From Sphagnum magellanicum (taxonomy: Eukaryota > Streptophyta > Sphagnopsida > Sphagnales > Sphagnaceae), in the NCBI GenBank assembly GCA_021904315.1, contig CM038910.1:5890001-5954000 (forward strand): DNA of 64,000 nt. Direction: 5' to 3'. Below the pieces are notes generated by a model that had not been told where the DNA came from, did not search any database, and saw nothing but the letters and a program-made list of their open reading frames with translations. The position numbers were made by a program, and so were the translations under genes. Positions 49,264 to 61,949 of this stretch are shown piece by piece; within the stretch, counting starts at the first letter, position 1; each line of letters opens with the position of its first letter.

Positions 49264-51135
49264 ATGTTGGATCAGAAGCAGAGAGACACATTGGCGGCAG
49301 CCATTCTTCCCCCAACTGCTGCCTCCCTCAGTTTCTGCTCCACATTGGCAGTTGGTCAGGTACTCGTTTCCGAAATGATTTCATTCTTGCTGGACTTACC
49401 TGGTTTGCCATTCTTTAAGCTTGTTTCTGTGAGGAGGGGGATTGTTCACTGCCTCATGGGTTTGGGCGGGTTGAAGGCAGCAGGAAGAGTTCTTAGAGTT
49501 TCATGTGCTACACCACTATTGGGTTCAATGCTTGGAGGCTTGGCTGTTGCTGCTGCTTCAGTTGCTGCAGCACAGGTTTGTCTCCATCTGAAAACTCTCA
49601 GACTTTTCCTAATTTGCTCCTCCCCCACCCCCCATTTCTGAAATTTCTGAAAGCTTTGGGAGCTTCATAGAATCATTCAGAACAAAATGCATGTGCAGGA
49701 GCACCTGGGAATGGATTTGTGATTTAATGGTATGCAGGTTTCTTTTACAGTTCGGGGAATGTGGGAACACAATTCCAAGAAGCAGAAACAGAAATTTATT
49801 TCCACTGAGAGTGTCTGGTTCCATGCAATGTTTGGTTTGATTGCATTCAAGGTTAGTTGAAATTAAACCTTGGGAACAATGGTGGGCTCTTGTCATCGAA
49901 CTGCAATTTCTTTTCTCATTGCACAGATGTGATATTAAGGAAATACTGGCTTTGAAATGGTTGCTAACAGTTCACTGCTATGACAATTTTGATGCAAATC
50001 AACATGGATGCAGTACATTAGATTGTGTTGCAAGCTAAATGCATTGGTACTTTTGTGATCCTTTGATTGGGTTGTTTGTCTACCGGAAGAGTGTTGTCAA
50101 ATGGAAGAGTAGGTCAGACCTAATCCCCTATGTTCTAAATCCAAAGCCTCTGAGGTATCAAGAAATGCAGAACATTTTTGGGCAGTCTTTGGTATGAGAT
50201 TGGGACATAACAACAATAGGTGAGGACCAGGTGCTGGGAGGAAGTTGTCAAAACATGATGCCCAGCAATGTGATACATCCAGGAGCTTGGGCTCGTGCTT
50301 CTATTCCAGGTAGATTGTGCTCAATGCTTTTATGATAATAACAATTGCCTGCTTTTGATTTTACTTCCATGCAAACATGACAAAGTGGGCACATTGGTGC
50401 ATTACAGCCAGAGGGAGCAAGTATGCAAATGAAACTGAAGCAAACCTAATCAAGGACCTTTTCAAGCAGTATGGTTGTCATCATTGCGGCACTCGTCATG
50501 GACAGAGGTTGAAGATACCTTCATGTCATGCACTTACATTGTTGCTGATCAAACTACAATGCAAGCAAATATATTTTTTAACAAAATAATAGCAATTGAA
50601 TTGTTTTTCCAGCACAAGTGTTTTTGTTGATAAATGTGAAGACAAGTAGACATTAGATTGCAACTTTCAATGAACTGGAGAAAGAGAGGCTAAGTGATGG
50701 AGTGAGTTTGGATGACAGCATAGCAGATCATATGCCACCCAATGCAATATTGAAACAGTCACAGGCAAGAAAGTTTCAGAGGCTCCTCCGTAATTTGAAT
50801 CAGCTTTTTGTCAAGAAACAGCCAATAATGCAACGCCTCTTCCCCCAGTGCAGCTCATGTATGAAGCTGCAGAGTGCAGCTCTTCGTCATGGCAAGTCTA
50901 CATTTGTGTTCCATTTCCAGCAAGGTATTCCTCAGGTGGGTTCTTTCTATTCAGGCATCACCTCAGTCAACTTTGTCTTCAGATCCATAAATCTATGAGA
51001 TCAATTTGGTTTTGGCAACAGAATCTCAATTTCTGAATTTCATCCTTACATTGTTAGTTGAATTCATTGAATTTGAATTATGCACTATACACAATTGACA
51101 TGCTGTTGTTCTAGGCTGTCACCCATGCTGCCTGA
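49264..51135 (+). CDS. Membrane-linked protein with HNH-like CxxC-DH-N-CxxC motif, 6 exons
   Basis: Exons 49264-49575, 49738-49851, 50231-50309, 50408-50507, 50719-50935 and 51115-51135 have GT-AG borders and consistent phases, giving 843 bases and 280 residues. The N-terminal third is hydrophobic and Gly/Ala-rich (LLGSMLGGLAVAAASVAAAQ, about residues 84-103), a likely membrane segment, with a second near WFHAMFGLIAF. The conserved half follows: MMPSNVIHPGAWARASIP, ARGSKYANETEANLIKDLF, then C192-x2-C195, S-I-A-D205-H206-M-P-P-N210, and Q-C246-x2-C249. A CxxC pair, a DH-x-P-P-N strand and a second CxxC is the layout of HNH/treble-clef (His-Me finger) nucleases, where His is the general base and the cysteines hold a structural zinc. 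I recall uncharacterised plant membrane proteins with the same DHMPPN pattern, but no name. Nuclease activity is inference. Exons 2, 3 and 6 and the uninterrupted exon 1 are the least certain borders. Confidence 0.72.
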
Positions 51136-52737
51136 AATGCTGGGTGGATCATTATATACTTGTATACACACTGTTGGGAGCTAATGAAGTCAGCAGGGAG
51201 TGATGACAGCTTGTCAATGCTGTTCATGATGAAGGTGATGGTCTGGAACTTTGTGACTAACACTCACAAGGTTATGACCACATTCATCTTCTTGTGTTAC
51301 TTTTGAAGTGTTGTTCTGGAGTTTCATCTGCAATATTGTAGATATGTATGTTGTCATCCAAACTCACTCCATCACTTGGCCTCTCTTTCTTCAGTCCAAT
51401 GCAACTAGCAATTGAGTGTCATCTTGCCTTCTTCAAATGCATCAACAAAATGCTCGCTAACATGCCTTATGATCAGTCAAACTTTGGTCTGCAAACATCA
51501 GGGTTACGCCTTACAGGTTATGGGTAATGTGGGGGTGTAGCCACCCTATTGGACAGGATTCTGTATAGGAGCACTGGGAGCATTCCTGGAGGGACAAAGT
51601 ATGGTGTGACCCGTGGTAGTAGTGTTTGATTGCAATATTGAACTGAAACACAGTGGAATCTGATGGGTTCACTGTTGGAGGAACAAAGTTTGCTGTTAAC
51701 AATGATTTAGTTCCTGGCTGCAAATTTGAGAGAAGAGAAGTGATGTAGTTCTATGAAGCATCGAAAGTGTTCCATTTACAAATTTGACTCACATCAATTG
51801 GTGAGAAAGAGAAGTGATGTAGTTAGAGTTGTATGCAGCATTGAACACTTTCCTAGTTAAATTGTGTTCCATTTACAAATTTGACTCACATCAATTGGTG
51901 AGAAAGCTTTAGAGAAGAATTAAGCACAAACAGGGTGATGATTCTGAATTCAGCTGAAACACAGATGGATACTGAACCAGATTCCAACAGACTCCCACTT
52001 TTCTGAGTTAGCAAGCAATTCAACATTTATGAAATTTTCTGCCAGTATCACAGAGTAGGTAACAACATTTTATTGCACACACAACCTTTAGAGAGCCAAC
52101 ACAAAAGTCCAACTCAGTGTAGGTCACAATATGATGTTGAAACCCACTTTATGAATAATTTATTTGTATTCAAGATTTCAGGGAGTTTTATTTCAGCATA
52201 TTCTTGCTGATACTTTTGCTGCAGTTCGCTATTGTGATTAGTTTGCTAGTGAAATCTAGGTTCAAAACAGATAGGAGGGCAGGAGAGCAAAAAATCCCCT
52301 CTTTCATGCTCAGCAGGTTTAAGACTTTTCATCAAGCTTTAAATCTGCAATGCCCCCTCTACAATGTGCAGGGCAAGATCATCAATTGCATATGGCAAAA
52401 TGGATAACTATCAGGAAACCATATCTAGTACACATTTCCTTGCACACTTAAATGTTGCAGGCCATAAGATCTGAGAGGATAGAGAGTGCAGTCCATGCAG
52501 GTAGGAATGGAAGACTAAACTGTGGCTGGTGCTGGTGCTTCAGCAACAACTGGTGTGGAAGCAGTGACAGGAGGGACACTTCTCCGCTCTGCACTCTACT
52601 CTACTGTCAAGACCAATCTACTGTCACGGCCAGTTTCTGGCCAAGTTGACAATGGCTTCCTAATCCCTCAAGGGACTTGAAGCAAGCAAAATAGTAAACT
52701 CCCGCTTCTTGTGCTATCCACTGCCAATCACACAGAA
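51136..52737. other. Intergenic DNA with a local direct repeat
   Basis: GTTCCATTTACAAATTTGAC followed by TCACATCAATTGGTGAGAAAG occurs at 51769-51811 and again at 51866-51908, so about 97 bases are duplicated; AGAAGTGATGTAGTT is doubled just upstream. No gene recognised. The part near 52600-52737 is the 3' flank of the phytocyanin gene. Confidence 0.5.
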
Positions 52738-53338
52738 TCAATAATCAGCACTCCTTGTACTCCACCAATGTAAAGCTTTAATGTCATGAATCATCTGATC
52801 ATTTACTCTTGAAGCAGATAATTGTGCACAAATTGGGATTTTTGTGGACATGTCCCCATCAAAGAAGTACCAGTGGATGCTTACATAGTAGGTGCCAGTT
52901 GTCCCAGGATCAAGTTGAGTAGCTTCATAATAATTACAACTACTGAAAGCTTCTTCTGACGGCAGTGAGTAGACATTGTGGTATTCAGCAGGATACCTGA
53001 AAACTGCAAAACCATCCATAAAGCAGCAGTGAAACAATTTAGAGAAATTCGCAGAAGATCCAGAGCTGGGTGTACAAGCAATTCAAGTTCAGACACTCAT
53101 CACAGAGGGCTTAGATGTTGTACTCACCTAAAACATCACCAACAATGACCCTCTGTGAAGAAGCCCATGCGACATAGTCAGGTGGCTCATCAGTTAGTAC
53201 GTTAAAATTAGTCCATCCTGCTGATCCACCAACATAATGGACTCTGTAACCACTTGCTTGTTGCAAGCAAATGAATAGGAAACAGAGGACATATAAGATC
53301 AGGCACCACCTTCGTCCCTTGAGCAGAGCTGCTGCCAT
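52738..53338 (-). CDS. Phytocyanin (early-nodulin-like type), secreted, copper site degenerate
   Basis: Two exons, 53338-53128 and 53003-52738, with a GTGAGT donor and TTTTGCAG acceptor in matching phase, give 158 residues. A basic start and hydrophobic stretch (WCLILYVLCFLFICLQQASG) form a signal peptide. The phytocyanin fold follows: YRVHYVGGSAGWTNF, DYVAWASSQRVIVGDVLVF, RYPAEYHNVYSLP, FSSCNYYEATQLDPGTTGTY. Phytocyanins bind copper with His (in HNV, present), then Cys, His and Met/Gln in a C-x4-H-C-x4-M/Q loop. Here that loop reads YYVSIHWYFFDGDM: the ligand Cys, the second His and the adjacent disulfide Cys are gone. The protein thus resembles early-nodulin-like proteins that have lost copper. 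The usual Pro/Ser-rich tail and GPI signal are absent; the C-terminus ends shortly after QLSASRVNDQ. It probably acts at the cell surface or wall; the role is unknown. Confidence 0.88.
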
Positions 53339-54489
53339 TATGAATCAACCCTATGAACAAATTTGCAACTCACTTTGTCAGAATTACGCAGAAGCTGAAG
53401 AAAACAGTTCTTATAAAGGACCCTCGAAGGACCTTCCTTCCGTGACTAGAGATCAAATCCAATTCCAGTGACTAGCTTCTTAGTTTTGTATTGCAGTTTT
53501 ACACTGCATTTTCTTCGATTCCCTGCTATGCAATTGAAGAAATGAAGATGGCTCAGACAGTCGAAAATTTCAAGGAAAGAAAACCAAACATACAGCACAT
53601 ACAGCACCATGGGATGATAGCATAAGAGAGTAGTAATTAAGATCGAAACAAGCTGGCGTACAACAGAAACCCATGATCAGTTTTCACCAATGTGGGGGGG
53701 GGGGGGTCTTAAGCTCCCGTTGCCACAGAAACACAGCACAACTAGACACAACAAGCCAAAAGAAGCGTATGAAGAACAAACAAGGAAGATCGAGCCAGCT
53801 TGAATTCTGCAACAACAGCAGCAGCAGCGTACTAGAAAGTGAGTGGAACCTGAGTCGTTTTCCGCAAATGTTGGGCCGTTAGAAAGCGCTGGAAGAGAAG
53901 ATGAGCACCGCAACGTCAGAGCTGCAAATGCGACCCTGCTGTACTGAGAAATGACGCTGGCAAATGTGTGTGTGGCAGATGCGCTAAGCTCGCGTCCGAG
54001 TCTTTTTGAGTGCAAAGCGTTCTCTTCTCTTCTGCAGCACAACAAACTAGGCGGTTCTTTAGCCCCCTCTCCCCTCTCTCGTTCAACTAATCATCCATTT
54101 TCATGCAGAAGTTGAGGCACAAGCACATGATTATTAACTCCGATTGTCTGCCTGCCTTTATGGGCGATTTCCATTACCAAACCGGATACTTGAATGGATG
54201 AATCATGGACCACTCCTCTGTCCATCCCTCTCACACTCATTCGTCCAGAAATCGTCCGCTCAAAAGTCGACGGTCGTCAATGGACAGGACCCAGATGTGG
54301 ACAATCATACGCTAGAGTGCGTGAACATTTACGTCAAATTTGGGGCCCACGGGCCAATCAGGGAGCTGCATTGTCCCCCGGATATATGGCTAGATAATGG
54401 AGTCCTGTTCATTTCATTTGGCAGATACTTTCATGGAGCAAAAGCAACAATCTTTTTTCTTTTCTCATTGCTCTTTTACTTTTTCTCAA
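53339..54489. other. Upstream region of the phytocyanin gene
   Basis: It contains a run of 13 G at 53694-53706 and a GCA trinucleotide run near 53812. The 5' UTR and promoter of the minus-strand gene should lie in the first few hundred bases. Open frames on both strands (for example 53677-54045 and 54144-54611) show no recognisable domain. Confidence 0.45.
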
Positions 54490-54545
54490 ATACCTGCCTA
54501 CCTACATACCTACCTACCTACCTCCCTACCTACCTGCCTACCTCC
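54490..54545. repeat. CCTA/CTAC microsatellite
   Basis: About thirteen four-base units of CTAC with a few changes (CCTGCCTACCTACATACCTA and onward). Confidence 0.9.
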
Positions 54546-57500
54546 TCCTCTTCCTCTCAGGTGCAGCTATCTACATACATATATAGCAATGTTTTGTACT
54601 CATTGGATTGAGGTGGGGCTAAAAGTTTTATCCTGTAATGATACCTGTGTTTGCTTTGTGAAACAGGCAAGTTCTTGTTCTGGAATCTGACTGCAACCAT
54701 TCCTAGTACTAAACATTATCATAGAATATGGTTTTTCTGACAGAACTAGACCTTGACTTGTGACACAGGTGTGTGAGAAGTAAACTTTGTGGTTTCATCC
54801 ATTACAATGCAAACTAGGTGATGTTTGTTGTAGCACATATCCACACGACATTTTTGCACATGCTTATGACAATGTTCCTTTGGCTCATGAATCCTCGTTA
54901 GACAAATTAGGTTACATATTGTGACTTGGGCTCACAGTGAACCAATAGCCATCAGCACAGCACACCATCAATCACCAGCCCATTATAACTAAGTTGTGAA
55001 TGAATCTCAATTGAGTTCAAGTGGAGTTTCAGCAAGTAGACATAACATATCCTCTAAAAAATATGTCCTATACGTAGGTAGAACAATGGGTGGGTACTTG
55101 CCTCTAGGTGAGTAGATGCATGTAGTTAGTTACTACTTGTGTAAGGGCTAGTAGTGGCTTGTTAGTAAGTAAATAGCAAAAACAGCAACTGAGTTAACCA
55201 CCCAGCCTAGTTAGCTAGGGGAACTGGAACCCAATAGAAAAGTGTTTCCTGTCCACCAATCATCCATCCCTTGTGGTCTGCTGGTGGCTGTTGGTTCACT
55301 CTGGCTCTGACCCCCTAGGGTTAACCATGGTCCCCTGTCAGTACCATTATGCCCACTTCCCTTTCCTTCCCCTATTATATGCTTCAATGATAGGTCATGA
55401 GTGATTAGGTGGTTTCTGTTGCTGGTGGCATAATACATACACATTGTTGGTCTTTGTGTCAATTGGTGGTATGCTATAGCAAGTCATGCGGGCTCCACTT
55501 GGTACTCTGACAAGGTGTCTTGTTTCCCATGCTTCCATCAATTGGATGAGGATGAAGTTTGATATGATGATGTGCAACCTGCAAGCAGTGAAAGTGGGTT
55601 GGTGGTTATTGGCAGCTATCTCTACTTTAGATTTTGAAGATTGAACTCTCCATTTCTACAAAACAAAAGTAGTTCAGTGTTCCCCCTTTAAGAAAATAAG
55701 TTTGGTGATTTGTGGATTTTCCTCTCTTCTATTGCACCTCCATTATGTACACTACAATTTTGTGCTTTGGATGGGCCTACAGGCTCCTTCACTCCTCAAC
55801 ACAAGAACTTCAAAAAGCAAGGAACTTACTTGGCTTCATCTCTTATGACATGTCACCTTAAGGACAATAGGTTTTTGGATTCCAAAAAAATGTGCTGCCT
55901 TTTAGACAATAACCTTGGAGATTGATAAAGTTGCACTGGTCGACCAATTGTACTCACATGGATATTTTTTGTAAACCTTTTTTGTGATTTAATTTTGCTT
56001 ACTGAACCCGTCTTCGAACATATTATAGGCTATTCAACCTCTTTGCAACAATGCAGGACAAATGTTGACACCATTCAAATATCTGAAACTCAACTTTTTT
56101 GTGTGTTTCCAAAGGCTATGTGCATTAAGAATTATCTTCATAATGACATTGGTGTGAGGTCATGTGCATTCCCTATGTGCTTGATGGGACAATGTTGATA
56201 TTGTGATGATATGAAAATCAACAAAAAAATCTGCAGATACAAACATTCCATGGTCATTTGTGGGGTTTAAGTATCTCAATAGGCAAACATTAGCTGCAAG
56301 AAAATGTACCATCAAAAAGAATTGAAATCCACCTTCCATTTGTTTTCCTATATCAAATTTTTAGTAACATTTGCATTTGCTACTTTTGACGATTGACTCT
56401 CAAGGCTGGAACTAACTGCCCATGAGCATATATTCAAGGTACATTCTTTTGTCCAATAATTGGTTCACTGGTAACTATGTTAGTGGTGCTACTTAATTTA
56501 ACAAAAGCTAAGTCACAATGTGATAATAGGCTGAGATGGGGTAAAAACATTATGTCATCATGGAAGTAAATTTAAACCCACCATGTTAAACTTCCATTGG
56601 AATTTACATTCAAAGCACATGGACCTTGTTATGTTGGGTGCAGTCTTGAAGGGAAATCTAGATACAAGGATGAAGCCAACCAAATGATCTCCATTAAGTA
56701 GCTACTAAATGTGGCAAAGAACAAATGTTCTTTCATATGCAACCTTTACACATAGCCATTTCAAATTTGGATTAGGTATCTTTATGTATTTAAGGTAGTT
56801 GTGCAAATAACCACTTCATTAGAAAGAATTCATGTCATTTGAAACAAATATTGAAAAAACATGTGAAAAAATCACATTGTCTAAATGCATTCTAAAGTTT
56901 TGCATTGAGAAAATCTAGCCTATATTGCAACACTCCCGTATGACAACACTAACCAGACAATAGTGTCATGTGTAATAACTAGTGTCATGTGTAAAAATGC
57001 AAACAAAGCCTAATTGAAGATTAGTTATGTTGGGGGTAGTCATTAATATGTATATATATGTCAACTACTTATTAAGCATAATATCTACATTTGATGATAT
57101 AATAAACCCGTTTTATAATCATGCCCATGGTGACCATTTTTTTTTTTGACACTAATGAATTATTCCATACAAACCCTTACAAGATTTTCATTATAAGCAA
57201 AAAGGGTGTCCACCCAAAGTAGACAGAAAAAAATAGTCCCCTCAAAATCCAATTTAAAAATGAAACAATTTTTTATATGAACACAAGAAAGTAAATTTAA
57301 AATATTTTAAAGTAAAAATATGAAAACATAGGTCATTACATTTAGTTTATAAGAAGTTGAATACAAAGTTTGAATAACTTTGGTATTATAAAAAAATGTT
57401 GAAAATACATTTGGAATTAACTTGGTCAATATGGTGTTCAAACCTATTTCATTTTAAAGATTTGATATATTATGATTATAAAATACATAATTTGACAATA

Positions 57501-58772
57501 TATAAGTATCTTTTAAGGCCCCATTAACTTTTTTTAAAAATTTAATCAACATTTCATCTACATATAGCCCATTTTGTAAAATTTGACATCTTGTGTAAAT
57601 AAAAGTATTTTTTAAAATTCTACTTAATTCTACTTTCAAGATGAGGTTCTTCAACATTTAAATATAAAATGAAAGATTATCATCATGTTAATTATTATAC
57701 AAAATAAAATTTGTAATTTCAATACATTAAAACTTTTTCATGGCTACTTGTAATGTGTTTTGACACAAAGCAATCAACCATCTACTTTACCTTGCTTGCA
57801 CCCAAAAACTTTGTAAAATAGTATTTTTATTCTAGAATAAAGGTGTACCAAAACGTAGCCAAGCGCATAATGAAGCTCAGTTTTTTTTATCTTCCCTGAG
57901 GTAAGGCACAGAAAGGTAAAGTGCACTATTTATAAGCCTTTCTGCGCCTTGCTTTCGGCTAGAGTAACTTTTACAGTATTGACAGCCTTAATTATAGCAA
58001 AATCAAGTCGTAGGAGCGTTTCGAAGCTTAATAAGGACGGCGATGTTCAGGCGACCAGTCTTTTTTCCATTGCCCAACATAACTTCTTCAAAGACAATGT
58101 AATGAAAACACTTGCCACAAATATTGCCCATCAAATGTTTAAAGGGCTATTGAAATAGTGACTAAAATTCAAGAAATCCATCATGCCATCCCCCAACCAA
58201 CCTTAAGCTTGCCAAAACTTGGCAAATTCTAAATCTTTAATGCTCAATTCAAAATGTTGTTTAGGATTTGTTGCCCTAATCTATGAAGAACATTTGAAAC
58301 ATAAAATATCAACGTAAGACCTTTATTATACATTAATATTAGTTGATACACTAATACACATGACTAAGGTCAAAATGCACAAGAAAGAAAAGTTATTGAA
58401 TTTTTTTAAAAAGAAGAAAATGTACTTGATGGACTAAATCATTTCTAGTACTTTGCATTTCCCAAGTAGAATATAGTTAATAATGTTAAAATTTTTATTG
58501 ATGACCCATTTACATGTTAAATACGTACTCTTTAATACATTAATTCATTGATATATAAAATGTAATACAAATTCATTGATATTTAAAAAATATTATATTG
58601 ATACATATTATTTGATACGCTGTTTGAAACATTAATAGGGCAACATGAATGAAAAATATTTTATACATGTGGGAAATGGCAAATGTTAATAAATCATGGG
58701 CATTAAATTCGTTAACTAAATTTGGTGATCGTATGTCATTCAAAGGTGTTTGATCACACTTTTGGCCCAACT
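54546..58772. other. Gene-poor, AT-rich intergenic DNA
   Basis: No gene recognised in more than 4 kb. A short hairpin lies at 57903-57950, where AAGGCACAGAAAGG pairs with CCTTTCTGCGCCTT at 13 of 14 positions. From about 58300 onward, strings of ATTCATTGATATATAAAATG and TACATTAATACA anticipate the minisatellites further right. Confidence 0.45.
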
Positions 58773-59737
58773 TGATGCACTCCCAATTCCTTGAAGGACT
58801 CAAATGTGAGTCCAAGTAGAAGACGACGGAAGAAGGAAGAGTCAGGGCACGCTCCTTAGCTCACAACACTTTGAGGGGTAGAAGGGCATGTTGGAGCTTC
58901 GGGATGGGACTAAGAAGAGTTGACAAGCTTCACTCATTCACATGGGCTTGCACACAACCCACACAAAGTGGTTAATGCATAGTTGGAGCACCTTTGGTGC
59001 TAAGACGAGCCACGAGCAACACGGACACACTAGACTCACCACGGTCAGGACTTGGGGGAAGCCACCACCTTATAGTATACTCTGTGGCTAGCCACAAAGC
59101 CCACATCCAAATGGTTTTTCTCTCTCGGGATTCCCGAATGGGAGTCCCAAAATCGCGCCAGTTGGGACTCCTACGACTTTGGAGCCCCATAACTTTGCGA
59201 ATAGACTTCGGATTGAAATGCGGTTTGAAGAAAAGTTATAGCTCTTGTTGAAAACTTTCTAACGATATGTCGCACATCCTCTGTAGCGAAGTAAATCGAT
59301 TCGATTTCCAACTTTTTCTGGTCAGGAGTCAAACTGGTAGTTTAACTCCTGGCCTTTTTTTTAGCTATAACTTGTGTTTCAAATGTCTAAATGAGCAATG
59401 CGATCCCATTTTAAACATCTAAGTTCTAAGAGCTTTCCAATGATATAAAGAACATTGCAAGCCATTGATTTTTGACCCCTGAAATCGTTCTCTAAAGATT
59501 CAAAAGTCCACTAGGACTCCAACTCTCAAAGTGGGAGTTGCCTTGGAAGTGTGAGGGTTCATTCCCTCATACTCCCTCACATTTTCTTACACTTTCGAGA
59601 GTATGTGATGTGACTTCTGGGCTTCTTCTTGGCCTGCACCCTTGCAACCTCTTTGCCTTGACTCCCAGGTTTTTTTTTGGCCCGCAACCTTGTAACCCCT
59701 TTGCCTTGGTTGCGAACCCAAAGCTAAGGTTGGGACA
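58773..59737 (-). mobile_element. Solo LTR, family 1, long form (965 bases, TSD CAACT)
   Basis: Begins TGATGCACTCCC and ends GGTTGGGACA, with perfect 5-base duplications CAACT at 58768-58772 and 59738-59742. Before the end, a block of about 65 bases (GGCCTGCACCCTTGCAACC, then TTTGCCTTGACTCCCAGG) is tandemly repeated, which explains its extra length over the 820-base copies. Confidence 0.88.
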
Positions 59738-59830
59738 CAACTTGATACCAAATTTCCCATGCTTAGAAATGAGTGGGTTTGAACCCATGTGAATAACCAC
59801 ACTAAAACATTCACATAATGTAACACATTA

Positions 59831-60832
59831 TGTTGCAACCCTAGCTTTGGGCTCGCGACCTAGGCTAAGGGGGTTGCAAGGTTGCGGGCCAAGAGGAAGG
59901 AAGCCCGGGAGTCAAGGCAAAGGCATTTGCAAGAGTGCGGGCTAAGAAGAAGCCCGGGAGTTAAGGCAAAAAAAAGCCCGGGAGTCACATCACATACTCC
60001 CAGGAGTGCTAGAAAGTGTGAGGGAGTGTGAGGGAGTGAACACTCACACTCCCAAGGCAACTCCCACTTCGGGAGATGGAGTCCCGGTGGACTCCCGAAA
60101 CTTCAAAGAGCGATTACAGGGGTCAAAACTCAATGGCTCGTGGCGTTCTTTATATTATTGAAAAGCTCTTGGAGCGTAGATGTCTAAAATGGGCTCGCTT
60201 GGCTCATTTGGACATCTAAAACACAAGTTATGGCCAAAAGAAGGGCCGGGAGTCGAATTGTCAGTTTGACTCCCGACCACAAAAAGTCAAGAATTGACCT
60301 CTTCCTGATGTCCGATTCGGGAGTGCAACATGGCGTTGGAAAGCTCTCGACGAGAGCCACAACTTTGCTTCAGACCACATCGCGATTCGAGATCTGCTCG
60401 CAAAGTTATGGGGCTCCAAAGTCCCGGGAGTCCCATTTGGCGCGATTTCGGGACTCCCATTCGGGAGTCTCGGGAAAAATAGCCATTTGGATGTGGGCTC
60501 CGTGGAGAGTCACAGAGTATACTATAAGGGGGAAGGTGGTGGCTTCCCCCAAGTCCGGGCCGTGGTGAGTCTTGTGTGTCCGTGTTGCCCGTGGCTCGTC
60601 CTAGCACCAAGGGTGCTCCAACTTTGCACTAACCACTTTGTGTAGGTTGTGTGCAGGCCCGTGTGAGTGAGTGAAGCTTGTCAACTCTTCCTAGTCCCAT
60701 CCCGGAGCTCCAACACGCCCCTCTACCCCTCAAAGTGTTGTGAGCTAGGGAGCGTGCTCCAACTCCTCCTTGTTCCACTGCTTTCTACTTGGGCTCACAT
60801 TTGAGCCCCTTTAAAGAGTCGGGAGTGCGTCA
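59831..60832 (+). mobile_element. Solo LTR, family 1, long form (1002 bases, TSD CATTA), inverted to its neighbour
   Basis: Begins TGTTGCAACCCTAGC and ends GGGAGTGCGTCA, with perfect duplications CATTA at 59826-59830 and 60833-60837. Only 93 bases separate it from the copy at 58773-59737, in the opposite orientation. Confidence 0.88.
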
Positions 60833-60837
60833 CATTA

Positions 60838-61949
60838 ACACATTGAAACATTAACTACTAAATACATTGAAACATTTGCACATTAATACACTAACACATT
60901 ATAGTAATAATAAAAGGTGAGAGATTTAGTTACTTACATGGGGTGGACACTGCATCCATTTTTGCAAATTCTCCTCTTTCAAATCACTGAAAAGGCATAT
61001 AAGGAGACTTTTCCCCCTCCCATAATAAAAAAAATTAGAACTTCAACAATTACACAAACATTAATGGTGGGATTTTTGGAATCTAAGCCCAACCAACAAT
61101 TTTTGCACAATTTATGCTTCTACAACTACATAAGCAAACAAACATGATTAATATTAGAAGATGGGATTATTATTCCACTAAAGTAATATAAACATACATG
61201 ATTTGGCTTACAATCATGGCACCAAGGTAGCTCTTGCATCTTTTTCAAAATGTATGGATTAGATGAAAACATGTGCCAAATTGGTTTCCAATCCCAAAAT
61301 GATTTTTCAATCCATGGACCATTTTGCTTTTCACATTAGAATATTGTGTTATGCAAAATTTCAATATGAATTAGACCCACCTCCGTCTCCACTTAAACAA
61401 TTCAACCTCAAAAACCTTTAGTGCATGTCAATATGAAACATGAAATATCAACAAGTTTATTTTGTTAAATTAGGTTGCATCTTGTTGATTTTGGGCTAAG
61501 TTGCGTAAAACATTACTAATAAAACAACACACAAATTCATACAAAGTTTGGAACTATCCCACAACATCCACGTTACAAGGTAACACATAAATAAAAATGA
61601 AGAAAACTTCATGTAATACATGATACACATTGTGGGGTTCATACATGTAACTTGATTCATTAATACATACATGTAACTTAATACATTAATATATACATGT
61701 AACTTGGTACACTAATACATACATGTAATTTGATACAATGATATAATATACTAGTGTATAATGCAATTGAAGTTAAAAATAATAAAACATTAGAGTGAAG
61801 TTATTCATACCACCCCAATGCAATACCAATGACCAAATATAGCTTGAACAATTGTTATGAATGTATTAATGGCTACAAAATGCCATAATGTGTCAACAAA
61901 TTCATATGGATTTTGATTTTTCCTTTCTAATTGACAAGCCCCATCTTAT
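60838..61949. other. AT-rich intergenic DNA with minisatellite
   Basis: A minisatellite lies at about 61630-61745, about four units of ACATACATGTAACTTGATAC followed by ATTAAT. Related 'acattgaaacattaa' strings run at 60838-60905. No gene recognised. Confidence 0.5.

Noticed and set aside
53677..54045. A 122-codon minus-strand frame with a Cys run and Pro run
   Set aside because: The Cys run comes from a GCA repeat and the Pro run from the 13-base G tract; no domain is visible.
54144..54611. A 155-codon plus-strand frame
   Set aside because: Its end reads through the CTAC microsatellite (Leu-Pro-Thr-Tyr repeats), and the rest has no recognisable domain.
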